Source: Desulfovibrio sp. An276
GTDB lineage: Bacteria; Desulfobacterota; Desulfovibrionia; Desulfovibrionales; Desulfovibrionaceae
Assembly: GCF_002159665.1 (NCBI RefSeq)
Contig: NZ_NFJC01000022.1
Span: 1-52,586 of the forward strand
Direction: 5' to 3'
DNA length: 52,586 nt
The position numbers and the translations under genes were made by a program. Shown piece by piece: positions 17,526 through 30,348 of the stretch. How positions within the stretch are numbered: position 1 is the first letter of the stretch; every line of letters starts with the position of its first letter. A model generated the notes under the pieces. The model saw only the letters and a list, made by a program, of their open reading frames with translations, made no database searches and had not been told where the DNA came from.

Positions 17526-19388
17526 TTACTGAGCAGCAGACTCCTGGCTTTTTGCCTGCTCCGCCTTCTTTTCCGGAGCCTCGCGCAGGCGAATGCCGAG
17601 CTCGCGCAGCTGGGCCTGGGAAACCTGGGAGGGAGCGTTGGTCAAAAGGCAGGTTGCCTTCTGTGTCTTGGGGAAGGCAATGACGTCGCGGATGCTCTGG
17701 CAGCCGGTCAGAAGCATGATCAGACGATCCAGGCCAAAGGCAATGCCGCCGTGCGGCGGAGCACCAAATTCCAGGGCGTGGAAGAGGAAGCCGAACTGCT
17801 CCTCTGCGCGCTCGTCGCTGAAGCCAAGGGCCTCGAACATGCGCATCTGTGTTGCAGCGGAATGAATACGGATGGAGCCGCCGCCCACCTCGTTGCCATT
17901 GAGCACCATATCGTAGGCCCTGGCCTTGGCACGGGCCGGATCAGTTGTCATGAGCTCCATGTGGCCTTCCATGGGAGCGGTAAAGGGATGGTGGCAGGCA
18001 ACGTAGCGGTGCTCTTCCTTGTCGTATTCGAAGAGTGGGAACTCAGTGACCCAGAGGAAGTTGAAGCTGTCCTTGGGGATGAGATCGAGCTTCTGGGCAA
18101 TGTGCACGCGCAGATTGCCGAGGGCTGCGTTCACCATTTCCGGATCGCCTGCCTGGAAGAAGAGGATGTCCCCGGTCTTTGCATCAAGGCGGGTACGAAT
18201 GGTCGCGCGCTCCTCCTCGGACAGGAATTTGGCTATGGGAGACTGCCACTCGGTGTCGGACTTGATCTTGATCCAGGCAAGGCCCTGGGCGCCGTAGATG
18301 CGCACAAAGTCCGTAAAGGCGTCAATTTCCTTGCGGGTCAGGCTTTCTCCGCCATCCACCTTGATGGCCTTGACCATGGGGGCCTGGGCGAAGAGCTTGA
18401 AGCCGGAATTGCGCACAGCATCCGTCAGCTCCACAAGCTTCATGCCAAAGCGGGTGTCGGGCTTGTCCACGCCGTAGTCGCGCATGGCCTCGTCCCAGGT
18501 CATGCGCGGGAAGGGAAGCTTAAGATCCTTGCCGATCACGTCCTTGAAGACGCGCTGCATGAGCCTTTCGGCCACGCCCATGACGTCGTCCTCGCGCACA
18601 AAGCTCAGCTCCATGTCCACCTGGGTGAACTCGGGCTGACGGTCTGCACGCAGGTCCTCGTCGCGGAAGCAGCGCACGATCTGGAAGTACTTCTCGAAAC
18701 CGGAGCACATAAGCAGCTGCTTGAACAGCTGGGGAGACTGGGGCAGGGCGTAGAAGGAGCCCTGGTTCAGACGGCTCGGCACAAGGAAGTCGCGTGCGCC
18801 TTCGGGAGTGGACTTTGTGAGGAAGGGGGTCTCAACCTCGAAGAAGCCCTCCTCGTCCAGGAAGTGGCGGATGGACTGCATGGCCTTGTGGCGCTGAATG
18901 AGGTTCTTCTGCATGCAGGGCCTGCGCAGATCGAGGAAACGCCAGGCAAGACGCAGGTTTTCGCCAGCATCGCATCTGTCCTCAATGGCAAAGGGCGGTG
19001 TCTTGGAGGTGTTCAAGAGCTTCCACTCGTACACCACCACTTCAATGGCACCAGTCTTGAGGTTGGGATTGGCCATGCCCTCGGGGCGCTCGCGCACCCT
19101 GCCCTTGATGGCAATGACGTACTCAAGGCGCAATATGGCTGCCTGCTCGTGAGCCTCGGGTGCCACGTCCGGCGAGAAGACAACCTGGGTCAGACCTTCG
19201 CGATCGCGCAGATCAACAAATATGAGACCTCCGTGATCCCTGCGGAACTGAATCCAGCCCATGAGGCAGACCTCGCGGCCCACATCTTCGGCCGTAAGGT
19301 GGCTGCAGCTGCATGTTCTGGTCCAGTCGCCAAGATCGGTGATGTATTTGGCGTGTTCCAGCTGGAGATCCTGAATCTGTTCACTCAT
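17526..19388 (-). CDS. aspS: Aspartyl-tRNA synthetase
   Basis: A 620-residue class II synthetase of the bacterial type. It has an N-terminal OB anticodon-binding domain with GWIQFRRDHGGLIFVDLRD, then motif 2 (FRDEDLRADRQPEFTQ). A GAD insertion domain follows, then motif 3 (GIAFGLDRLIMLL) near the C-terminus. It charges tRNA(Asp), and possibly tRNA(Asn) if the cell uses the amidotransferase route, which the sequence here cannot settle. It follows hisS by 11 bases; the hisS-aspS pair is common in bacteria. Confidence 0.97.
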   Translation of the reverse strand: MSEQIQDLQLEHAKYITDLGDWTRTCSCSHLTAEDVGREVCLMGWIQFRRDHGGLIFVDLRDREGLTQVVFSPDVAPEAHEQAAILRLEYVIAIKGRVRERPEGMANPNLKTGAIEVVVYEWKLLNTSKTPPFAIEDRCDAGENLRLAWRFLDLRRPCMQKNLIQRHKAMQSIRHFLDEEGFFEVETPFLTKSTPEGARDFLVPSRLNQGSFYALPQSPQLFKQLLMCSGFEKYFQIVRCFRDEDLRADRQPEFTQVDMELSFVREDDVMGVAERLMQRVFKDVIGKDLKLPFPRMTWDEAMRDYGVDKPDTRFGMKLVELTDAVRNSGFKLFAQAPMVKAIKVDGGESLTRKEIDAFTDFVRIYGAQGLAWIKIKSDTEWQSPIAKFLSEEERATIRTRLDAKTGDILFFQAGDPEMVNAALGNLRVHIAQKLDLIPKDSFNFLWVTEFPLFEYDKEEHRYVACHHPFTAPMEGHMELMTTDPARAKARAYDMVLNGNEVGGGSIRIHSAATQMRMFEALGFSDERAEEQFGFLFHALEFGAPPHGGIAFGLDRLIMLLTGCQSIRDVIAFPKTQKATCLLTNAPSQVSQAQLRELGIRLREAPEKKAEQAKSQESAAQ

Positions 19389-19399
19389 AACATATTTCC

Positions 19400-20638
19400 T
19401 TAACGAGATATTTCCTGGACAAGCTGGTCAAGGGACACTTCCTTTTGTTCGCCCTTGTCCATGTCCTTGACGGCTACTGTCTGTTTCGCCATTTCGTCGC
19501 TGCCGAGAATGAGCGTATAGCGGGCGCCGGACTTGCCGGCCTGACGCATGGAGCTCTTCATGCCGGCAACGGCATAGCCCATTTCGCCCTTGAGGCCGGC
19601 AAGGCGCAGATCGCGCACGATTTTGAAGCCCGCGTGCAGGGCGTCGTTGTCCATGCAGACCATGTAGAAGTCCTTGCGCTCTGCCTCACGCTCGCCAAGC
19701 AGAAGTGCAAGGCGTTCCATGCCGCAGGCAAAGCCTATGCCCGGCACATCTGGGCCGCCAAGGTTGCGGATGAGGCCGTCGTAGCGGCCACCGCCGGCAA
19801 CTGCGGTCTGGGCACCGATGGCATTGCTCTGCAGCTCGAAGGTCGTGCGGCAGTAGTAGTCGAGGCCGCGCACAAGGCAGTGATCCTGCACAAAGTCTAT
19901 GTTGTTTTCCTGCAAAAGTGCCGTGACTGTCTCGTAGTGGGCCTTGCAGTCATCGCACACGTAGTCGAGGAAGACAGGGACTTCCTGCATGAAGGCCAGA
20001 TCGTGATCCTTCTTGCAGTCAAGGACGCGCAGGGGATTGGTATGCAGGCGACGCTTGCAGTCGTCGCACAGATGCTCCTCGTGGCGCGTAAGGTATTCCA
20101 CCAAGGCCTGCCTGTACTTGGGACGGCAATTTGGGCATCCGAGATTGTTCATGTGCAGGGAAAGATCCGAAAGACCCAGCTCTGTCACATAGTGGATGAG
20201 CAGAGAAATGATTTCAGCGTCCGCAGCAGGGGCATTGGTGCCCAAAAGCTCGCAGTCCACCTGATGGAACTGGCGCATGCGGCCCTTTTGCGGGCGCTCG
20301 CAGCGGAACATGGGACCATAGGTGAAAAGCTTGGAAACACTTTCCCTGGCGTGCAGGCTGGCGCTTATGTAGGCACGCATGATGCCGGCAGTCGCCTCCG
20401 GGCGCAGGGACTGATTCACGCCGTGGGCGTCCGGAAAGGTGTACATTTCCTTTTGCACCACGTCTGTTTCCGTGCCTATGGAGCGGGCAAAAAGCTGCGT
20501 ATACTCCATGATGGGCACGCGCACTTCCTGAAAGCCGTATGCAGAAAAGACGCGCCTGCATGTGCTTTCCATGAATTCGAACACGCGGCTGTCCTTGTCG
20601 AACATGTCCGCAAAACCGTTTATTCTCTTGATGCTCAT
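19400..20638 (-). CDS. hisS: Histidyl-tRNA synthetase
   Basis: A 412-residue class II synthetase with an N-terminal catalytic core (RCERPQKGRMRQFHQ as motif 2; GIGFACGMERLALLL as motif 3). The insertion domain carries paired cysteines (GCPNCR, LCDDCK, VCDDCK), and an anticodon-binding domain follows from about 320. I use ATG 20638, giving the standard N-terminus MSIKRINGFADMF; a 15-residue longer reading is not supported. The 190 bases before it separate it from purF, so it may have its own promoter. Confidence 0.96.
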   Translation of the reverse strand: MSIKRINGFADMFDKDSRVFEFMESTCRRVFSAYGFQEVRVPIMEYTQLFARSIGTETDVVQKEMYTFPDAHGVNQSLRPEATAGIMRAYISASLHARESVSKLFTYGPMFRCERPQKGRMRQFHQVDCELLGTNAPAADAEIISLLIHYVTELGLSDLSLHMNNLGCPNCRPKYRQALVEYLTRHEEHLCDDCKRRLHTNPLRVLDCKKDHDLAFMQEVPVFLDYVCDDCKAHYETVTALLQENNIDFVQDHCLVRGLDYYCRTTFELQSNAIGAQTAVAGGGRYDGLIRNLGGPDVPGIGFACGMERLALLLGEREAERKDFYMVCMDNDALHAGFKIVRDLRLAGLKGEMGYAVAGMKSSMRQAGKSGARYTLILGSDEMAKQTVAVKDMDKGEQKEVSLDQLVQEISR

Positions 20639-20831
20639 ACTCTGCTCGAAAAATTGGGGGCTGTCCCCTTTATAAAGGCACAATGCAAACCATGATTGTG
20701 CGACTGCAAAAACCTGTCCCGAGACTTATGCCACAGGGACATGCACAAAATGCCTGCCCAAAGGCTGTCCTTCGAGGGGCTGGTATGATGCAGGGGCGCT
20801 TCCCCTTTGTCAAACGAAAGCTTTTTGACGT

Positions 20832-22223
20832 TTAGCTCTCAAGCCCGAACTTGCCTGCGCACGCACACGGATCAACAGGATAGTCCCCGTCGAAGCAGGC
20901 AGTACAGTAGTGGTCCTCGTGCATGACCGAGCGAAGGAGGCCCTCCTTGCTCAGATAGTGCAGGCTGTCCACGTCGAGCTTTTTCCTGATTTCCTCAATG
21001 CTGTTGCCGGAAGCAATGAGCTCCTTTGGCGAGGCAAAGTCTATGCCGTAGTAGCAGGGGAACTTGACCGGCGGACAGGAAATGCGGATGTGCACTTCCT
21101 TTGCGCCGAGCTCGCGCAGCTTCTTCACGCGGGTGATCATGGTCGTGCCGCGCACGATGCTGTCGTCCACAATGCAGATGCGCTTGCCCTCGATCATGGC
21201 GCGCACGGGATTGATCTTCACGCGCACGCCAAAGCTGCGCATGCTCTGGCTTGGCTGAATGAAGGTGCGGCCCACATAGTGGTTGCGGATCATGGCGTGC
21301 TCGTAGGGAATTTCCGCGCTCTGGGCAAAGCCCACTGCAGGGTACACGCCGGAATCCGGGAAGGGCATGATGAAATCCACATCCGGGGTGGACTCATGGG
21401 CAAGCTGCCAGCCCATCTGCTTGCGGCACTGGTAGACCTGTTCGCCGAAGATGTAGGAGTCGGGCCTGGCAAAATAGACCAGTTCGAAAATGCACTGCCT
21501 GGGCTTTTCGGGCAGATCATCGCTCAGCATGAGGCTCATCTCGCCTTCCGGGGAGATGACGTACATTTCGCCTGGGCGTATGCCGTGCTCGTATTCTGCG
21601 TCCATCAGATCGAAGGCACAGGTTTCCGAGGCCAGCACAGGAGCGCTGTCAAGGCGCCCCAGGGACAGGGGATGGAAGCCGTAGGGGTCACGCACGGCCA
21701 CAAGAGTGTCATCTACAAGGAAGAGGAGGCAGTAGGAGCCCCTCAGTCTGTTGCAGGTGGCCTTGATGGCATCGATGACGTCGTGTTTTGCCAGCTCGCG
21801 CACAAAGACATGCATGATGACTTCGGTGTCGCTTGTGGCCATGAAGATGGCGCCATCGTTTTCCAGCTCGCGGCGCAATTCCAGGGCATTGACCAGATTG
21901 CCGTTGTGGGCAATGGCAATATTCTTGTCCTTGTAGTGGATAAGGAGAGGCTGGGCATTGACTATGGACGGCCGCCCTGTTGTCGAATAGCGCACATGTC
22001 CAAGGGCAATGGGGCCGGCGAGCTTTTGCAGATGCTCTTCGGCAAAGACATCGGGCACAAGGCCCATGCCCTTGTGCTGATGACAGTGTCCGTTCTCGTC
22101 AAGGCTGACAATGCCGGCACTCTCCTGCCCCCTGTGCTGCTGGGCATAGAGACCAAAGTAGGTGAGACGCGAGGCGTCCGGATGTCCGTAGACGGCAAAC
22201 AGGCCGCAGCTGTGATGAATCAT
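20832..22223 (-). CDS. purF: Amidophosphoribosyltransferase PurF
   Basis: A 463-residue enzyme for the first committed step of purine synthesis (PRPP + glutamine to phosphoribosylamine). The N-terminal Ntn-glutaminase has its nucleophile at Cys6, so a five-residue propeptide would be removed, as in the Bacillus-type enzyme. The C-terminal phosphoribosyltransferase has the PRPP loop CIVDDSIVRGTT. Cysteines in CPPVKFPC and HYCTAC fit the 4Fe-4S-containing class. It sits between gyrA and hisS; the 64-base gap after gyrA contains a stem without a U run, so read-through from gyrA is plausible. Confidence 0.96.
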   Translation of the reverse strand: MIHHSCGLFAVYGHPDASRLTYFGLYAQQHRGQESAGIVSLDENGHCHQHKGMGLVPDVFAEEHLQKLAGPIALGHVRYSTTGRPSIVNAQPLLIHYKDKNIAIAHNGNLVNALELRRELENDGAIFMATSDTEVIMHVFVRELAKHDVIDAIKATCNRLRGSYCLLFLVDDTLVAVRDPYGFHPLSLGRLDSAPVLASETCAFDLMDAEYEHGIRPGEMYVISPEGEMSLMLSDDLPEKPRQCIFELVYFARPDSYIFGEQVYQCRKQMGWQLAHESTPDVDFIMPFPDSGVYPAVGFAQSAEIPYEHAMIRNHYVGRTFIQPSQSMRSFGVRVKINPVRAMIEGKRICIVDDSIVRGTTMITRVKKLRELGAKEVHIRISCPPVKFPCYYGIDFASPKELIASGNSIEEIRKKLDVDSLHYLSKEGLLRSVMHEDHYCTACFDGDYPVDPCACAGKFGLES

Positions 22224-22287
22224 GTTGCTTTGCTCCCAAGGACCCTCTTGTCTTGAGGGTTGCGCTCAAAAGGTGAGCTTGTCCTGT

Positions 22288-24753
22288 CTAATCCCAGGAA
22301 TCTGTTTCCACCGAGACCGTGGCGCCATCGTCGATGCGATCGCAGGCAACAACATGGGCACCGGGATCAAGGTTGACGACCTTGACGCCCATGGTGGCCC
22401 TGCTGCGTGAAATCACGTCGCCAACGCTGATGCGAATGATCTTGTTGGTAGACGTCAGAATGACAAGGCCGTCCTTGTCCGTCACGGGCATGGCTGCCAC
22501 GACATTGCCGGTCTTGTTGGTCAGCTTGAAGTTGATGATACCGCAGCCACCGCGGGACTGCAGACGATAGAGATCCGCAGAGGAACGCTTGCCGTAACCC
22601 CATTCCGAAAGGGACATGATGGTTGTGGTCATGTCCGACCCCTTGAGGATGACTGCAGCGACAACCTCGTCGTTCTTCTTCAGACTGATGCCCTTGACGC
22701 CGGTCGCGTTGCGCCCCATGGCCCGCACATCGGAGCACACAAAGCGTATGGCGTAGCCGAGTTTGGTAATGAGGACCGTGTGATCGTCCTCGCGCAGGGG
22801 ACGCACAAGAACAAGGCTGTCGCCTTCCTTGAGGGACAGGGCAATGATGCCGTTCTTGTTGTGGCGGGCATAGAGCGAGGCCTGGGAACGCTTGACCATG
22901 CCTGTCCTTGTCACGAAGAAGAAGTACTTGTCATCCGGGAAATGACGCACGGCAAGCACATTGGTGACATTCTCCCCTTCGCCCAGGGGGATGAGGTTGT
23001 TGATGTGCATGCCCTTGGCTGTGCGGCTTCCCTCGGGCACGCGGTGCACCTTGAGCTGGTACATGCGGCCCTTGTTGGTGAACAGACACAGGCACTGATG
23101 GTTGGTCGTAGTCAGGAAATCCTGCACGAAATCGTCGTCGCTTGTGTACAGGCCCGAGATCCCCTTGCCGCCGCGATGCTGCTGCTGGTAGTTCTCGAGG
23201 CTTGTACGCTTGATATAGCCCCTGTGCGAGAGGGTGATCACCACATCATCGTCGGCAATAAGGTCTTCGAGATCGATATCGCCGGCCTCGTCCTGCACGA
23301 TGACACTGCGGCGCGGAGTGGCATAGGTGGCCTTGATGGCTGACACTTCGTCACGAAGGACGCCTCGCAGCACATCCGCATCAGCAAGGATGGACTTGAA
23401 GTACTCGATATTCTTAAGAAGCTCGTTGTATTCGCTCTCTATTTCCTCGCGCTGCAAGCCTGTCAGGCGCTGCAGACGCATGTCCAGGATGGCCTTTGCC
23501 TGAACTTCGTCCAGACCAAAACGGTCCATGAGACCGATCTTGGCCTCTTCGGGGCTCTTGGACGCGCGTATAAGTCGCACCACCTCGTCGATATTGTCGA
23601 TGGCAATGCGCAGGCCGCGCAGGATATGCGCCCTGGCTTCGGACTTTTGCAGATCAAAGCGCGTTCTGCGTATGACGACTTCCTTGCGGAAATCGAGGAA
23701 GCAGGCAAGAGCCGTCTTCAGATTGAGCAGAATGGGCCTGTTGTCCACAACGGCCAGCATATTGATGCCGAAGCTCGTCTCAAGGGAGGTATACTTGTAG
23801 AGGGAATTGGTTATGATGTCCGGGATGACACCCCTGCGCAGATCAAGGACTATGCGTATGCCCTTGCGGTCGGACTCGTCGCGCAGATCAACCACACCGT
23901 CGATCTTTCTCTCGTTGACAAGGTTGGAGATCTTCTTGACGAGCATGGACTTGTTCACTCCATAGGGGATCTCGCGGATCACTATGGAGTGGGCATTCTT
24001 GCCCCGTTCCTCGACCTCGACCTTGCCGCGAATCTTCACTGTGCCGCGACCTGTGCGATAGGCGTCTGCAAGGCCCTTGCCAGAGAAGACAAAGCCCTTC
24101 GTGGGAAAATCCGGGCCCTTGACGTACTCCATGAGTTCGTCCACGCTGGCGTCTGGGTTGTCGAGAAGGACAACCAGGGCATCGCACAATTCCCCAAGAT
24201 TGTGGGTGGGAATGTTCGTTGCCATGCCGACCGCGATACCGGAGGAGCCGTTGAGCAGAAGGTTCGGCACCTTGGTGGGCAAGATGGAGGGTTCGTCCAG
24301 GGAGCCGTCATAGTTGGGACGAAAATCGACGGTATTCTTGTCAATGTCTGCCAGAAACTCCCCGGCAAGGCGGGACATGCGCACTTCGGTATAACGCATG
24401 GCTGCAGGAGAGTCGCCGTCAATGGAACCGAAGTTGCCCTGGCCGTCCACCAGGGGATCGCGCATGCTGAAATCCTGGGCCAGACGGACAAGGGCGTCGT
24501 ACACGGCGCTGTCGCCATGGGGATGGTATTTACCTATGACGTCACCAACGACGCGAGCCGACTTCTTGTGCGCCCTGTTGTAGACGTTGCCGAGCTCTGA
24601 CATGGCGTACAATATACGCCTGTGCACAGGTTTGAGACCATCTCTGGCGTCGGGAATGGCTCGTCCTATGATGACCGAAAGGGAATATTCGAGATAGGAT
24701 CTGCGAAGTTCCTTTTCTATGTCTATCTGGTTATCTGCAAGTGTGCTGTTCAC
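22288..24753 (-). CDS. gyrA: DNA gyrase subunit A
   Basis: An 821-residue gyrase A with a winged-helix/tower breakage-reunion domain and a beta-pinwheel C-terminal domain. The quinolone region reads [17 protein letters not shown], so the two usual resistance positions (Ser83 and Asp87 equivalents) are wild type. The GyrA box appears as QHRGGKG in the C-terminal domain. The start is GTG, with GAGG five bases upstream. It lies 53 bases after gyrB. Confidence 0.97.
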   Translation of the reverse strand: MNSTLADNQIDIEKELRRSYLEYSLSVIIGRAIPDARDGLKPVHRRILYAMSELGNVYNRAHKKSARVVGDVIGKYHPHGDSAVYDALVRLAQDFSMRDPLVDGQGNFGSIDGDSPAAMRYTEVRMSRLAGEFLADIDKNTVDFRPNYDGSLDEPSILPTKVPNLLLNGSSGIAVGMATNIPTHNLGELCDALVVLLDNPDASVDELMEYVKGPDFPTKGFVFSGKGLADAYRTGRGTVKIRGKVEVEERGKNAHSIVIREIPYGVNKSMLVKKISNLVNERKIDGVVDLRDESDRKGIRIVLDLRRGVIPDIITNSLYKYTSLETSFGINMLAVVDNRPILLNLKTALACFLDFRKEVVIRRTRFDLQKSEARAHILRGLRIAIDNIDEVVRLIRASKSPEEAKIGLMDRFGLDEVQAKAILDMRLQRLTGLQREEIESEYNELLKNIEYFKSILADADVLRGVLRDEVSAIKATYATPRRSVIVQDEAGDIDLEDLIADDDVVITLSHRGYIKRTSLENYQQQHRGGKGISGLYTSDDDFVQDFLTTTNHQCLCLFTNKGRMYQLKVHRVPEGSRTAKGMHINNLIPLGEGENVTNVLAVRHFPDDKYFFFVTRTGMVKRSQASLYARHNKNGIIALSLKEGDSLVLVRPLREDDHTVLITKLGYAIRFVCSDVRAMGRNATGVKGISLKKNDEVVAAVILKGSDMTTTIMSLSEWGYGKRSSADLYRLQSRGGCGIINFKLTNKTGNVVAAMPVTDKDGLVILTSTNKIIRISVGDVISRSRATMGVKVVNLDPGAHVVACDRIDDGATVSVETDSWD

Positions 24754-24806
24754 TGTATCCTCTAAACTGAAGTCTGTAATGCAATAACGCTAAGACAACA
24801 TCAGGA

Positions 24807-28372
<3,566 letters not shown>

Positions 28373-28474
28373 ATATCTCTTTACGGCCGCAGCCTTTGTG
28401 TAAAGGCCTCTTGTTGACGGCTGTCTCCTTGGTGAAATGGCAGAGCAATACGGAAAAAAGGGGTGGTGCAGTGC

Positions 28475-28502
28475 ATTAAAGGCAACGGAAGCTCCGTTGC
28501 AA
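28475..28502 (-). promoter_or_regulatory. Candidate dnaN promoter with operator palindrome
   Basis: On the minus strand TTGCAA (28502-28497), 16 bases, then TTTAAT (28480-28475; 5/6 to the -10 consensus). Between and overlapping the -35 is a perfect palindrome GCAACGGA-AGC-TCCGTTGC (28482-28500 on the plus strand). A repressor or activator site in the spacer is plausible. The 5' leader would be about 100 bases. Confidence 0.4.
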
Positions 28503-29151
28503 GCAAGCCTACGGAGCGGGAAAGGGAACATCCGGAAAGAACGTGTTGCCTGTCGAGGATACCCCTGCGTATTTGGAGATTTCCCTCTGAAGAAAGGTAT
28601 CTACTGCAATGAAAACATTGCCCGACAGGCCATGCAGCAGAATTTTCCCGGACAGTGAAAAATAGCAGAAGAACAAGCGGAAATCAAGCGATGAAAGTGT
28701 TGTCAAGTATTTGTTTTTTTTAGTCAAAAAGAGCTTTTTGAGGCATGCCTTTCGGCTTGCCTTTGGAAAGATACCCTTCTTTCCGGGTGACAGGGCTTTC
28801 CCTGAAGGGCATGCGCATGAATCATCCCTGCCTCGCCTGCTTTTGGGCCCGCACACAAGTCCTGCCCTGCCTGCGCGTTCCCAATGTTCCAAAGCGGCAG
28901 GCAAATGCCACTGTCCAGTCCCTTCAACGTACACGCATTCGTGCTCTCCCTGGAGCGTCCTCTGTATGGCTTTCTTATGGCTTCTCTCGATGACACCGGT
29001 AGCTTGGTCGACTGACTGCTCTCTGGCTTGTTGGCAGGTCCCTTGGCTCTTTCCTTATGTCTTTTGTTTAAAAGAAGAGAGAGGAGGGAGATCAGGTCTC
29101 TGTGCGTTTGTCTCGAAAACGGTTAAGTCGCTGAAATTATTGAAATGATAA

Positions 29152-29285
29152 TGTTCCTAACTGGAGGCAGTTTGGAACAATTGGAACATTTTACGAACAT
29201 TTTGAAACAGGGGTGCAGAAAAGAGTGTGAGTAAAATGTTCCTAACCAGGAGGAAATGTTCATAACTTTAAAAAATGTTCCAAAG
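29152..29285. repeat. Iteron-like cluster A (TGTTCC repeats)
   Basis: Plus-strand copies are TGTTCCTAAC (29152, 29237), TGTTCATAAC (29257) and TGTTCCAAAG (29276). Minus-strand copies, seen as GGAACA or CGAACA on plus, are at 29174, 29183 and 29194. Single outliers occur at 29331 (TGTTCGACAA), 29538 (GGAACA) and 29780 (TGTTCGCAAA). The spacing is 9, 11 and 19-20 bases within runs. Confidence 0.8.
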
Positions 29286-29884
29286 TTGTCGGTTACCATA
29301 TTAAACTACCTGAATTGTTTAATAAAGAGGTGTTCGACAAGGGGATGATCTTTCAAGCCTCCAACGTGTGCGTAAAAGTAAAAAATTGTAATGATATCAA
29401 TGTGTTTAGAAAGATAACACAGGCATGTGGACCTGCCTTTCCCCTGGAGCCATGTGCACGAGCTTCCACCATGACAGGGGTGCCCAATGTGCCGTTTTTG
29501 GGGCAGACCCGGGCCAGGTAGGTCTCGGCCAAAGTTTGGAACAATGTGTGTAATAAGAATAACTACTTGAAATTATTGTTGTTTGTAATACAGCTTTACC
29601 TCGAAATTGTTTGTAAGTCGGATAAACAAGTAATATTATTGTATTTATTATGACCCTATAAAATATGGCATGTTGTTTCAAAATAGGTCATTCATCTGAA
29701 ATTCTTGATATTTTTAACGGATGTTTGAAAAACAATGTTGATAATACACTCAATGCGTTGATTTTATTGCGTTTTTTTGTGTTCGCAAAATGTTTCAAAA
29801 ATGGACAAGTCTTTAAAATCATTGAAGATATCTGTCATCCAGTGAGACAAACGGCGAAACCAGGAAAAATACAGGAAAATACAA

Positions 29885-30060
29885 GGACTTGGCCGAAGTC
29901 CGCACAGGAGCCGATCCTAGAGCTAGGGGCGTGCCCGGCAAAAGAGGGTATGCAAATAGCGTAACATTGTGTATTTTTTTTCTTATTTTTATAGCCAAGA
30001 CCATGGTACAGGTGTGGGAGATAGCCCTGCGGGCAACAGCATATTGCGCCAGGGGCTATC
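29885..30060. other. Structured GC island in the origin region
   Basis: A run of hairpins stands out from AT-rich surroundings: GGACTT-GGCCG-AAGTCC (29885-29901), CCTAG-AG-CTAGG (about 29916-29927), GGGC-GT-GCCC, and a long stem at 30020-30060. In the long stem GATAGCCCTG pairs with CAGGGGCTATC and an inner GCAA pairs with TTGC. A T-rich tract (29974-29997) separates the last hairpin. It could be a small RNA or an origin structure; it does not match a known RNA family that I recognise. Confidence 0.4.
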
Positions 30061-30120
30061 GAACAATTGTCGCTAAATAGGATAAGTGTTTGGTTTTATT
30101 GGATTGTTGTGGTTATAAAA

Positions 30121-30152
30121 TGTTCCAAAGTTGTTCCTAACTTGTTCTTAAT
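30121..30152 (+). repeat. Iteron-like cluster B, three copies at 11-base pitch
   Basis: TGTTCCAAAG (30121), TGTTCCTAAC (30132) and TGTTCTTAAT (30143) follow each other every 11 bases, one helical turn, on the same DNA face. The first two are identical to copies in cluster A about 850 bases away. Confidence 0.85.
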
Positions 30153-30253
30153 ACACGCAAGATATTGATTTTTCGTTGATTATTTGCTTGCGCTCGACAA
30201 GAGTCGGCAGGGTCTGGCGTCCGAGGCCCCCTGGCTTGACCCTGCAATGGTTC

Positions 30254-30282
30254 TTGAAGTTTGCACCCAAGACAGCTATAAA
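30254..30282 (+). promoter_or_regulatory. Candidate ppiD promoter
   Basis: TTGAAG (30254-30259), a 17-base spacer, then TATAAA (30277-30282). Transcription would start near 30289, giving a 60-base leader and supporting the ATG at 30349. Confidence 0.6.
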
Positions 30283-30348
30283 AATGTTTCTTTTGATTGC
30301 CGCTTAGTGATTGCCTCTTACGCAAACAAGCCATCTCAAGGTGATTCA

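Larger units (their letters stand above)
28373..30348. other. Candidate chromosomal replication origin region (non-coding)
   Basis: About 2 kb without a convincing gene. Much of 29.1-30.2 kb is very AT-rich. Transcription diverges from it (dnaN-gyrB-gyrA to the left, ppiD-glmS to the right). It contains at least 11 copies of a TGTTC-type repeat in clusters near both ends of its right half, and a DnaA-box-like 8/9 match (TGTTGATAA, 29736-29744). The par locus lies 16-27 kb away. These points fit oriC. No canonical TTATCCACA box was found, and no dnaA gene is adjacent. Confidence 0.55.

Noticed and set aside
28711..29148. Open frame of 145 codons on plus in the origin region
   Set aside because: No start with a ribosome site, low-complexity cysteine/serine-rich translation, no domain, and it overlaps hairpins and the first repeat surroundings.
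29353..29544. Minus-strand open frame over the first GC island
   Set aside because: It is short, has no ribosome site and shows no recognisable family; kept only as an unexplained GC island.
29736..29744. DnaA box
   Set aside because: Only one 8/9 match (TGTTGATAA) was found in 2 kb, which is expected by chance; it is mentioned as weak support only.
30184..30348. 55-residue N-terminal extension of PpiD
   Set aside because: It would start at TTG, cover a good promoter (TTGAAG-N17-TATAAA), and lie before the membrane anchor that normally begins the protein.
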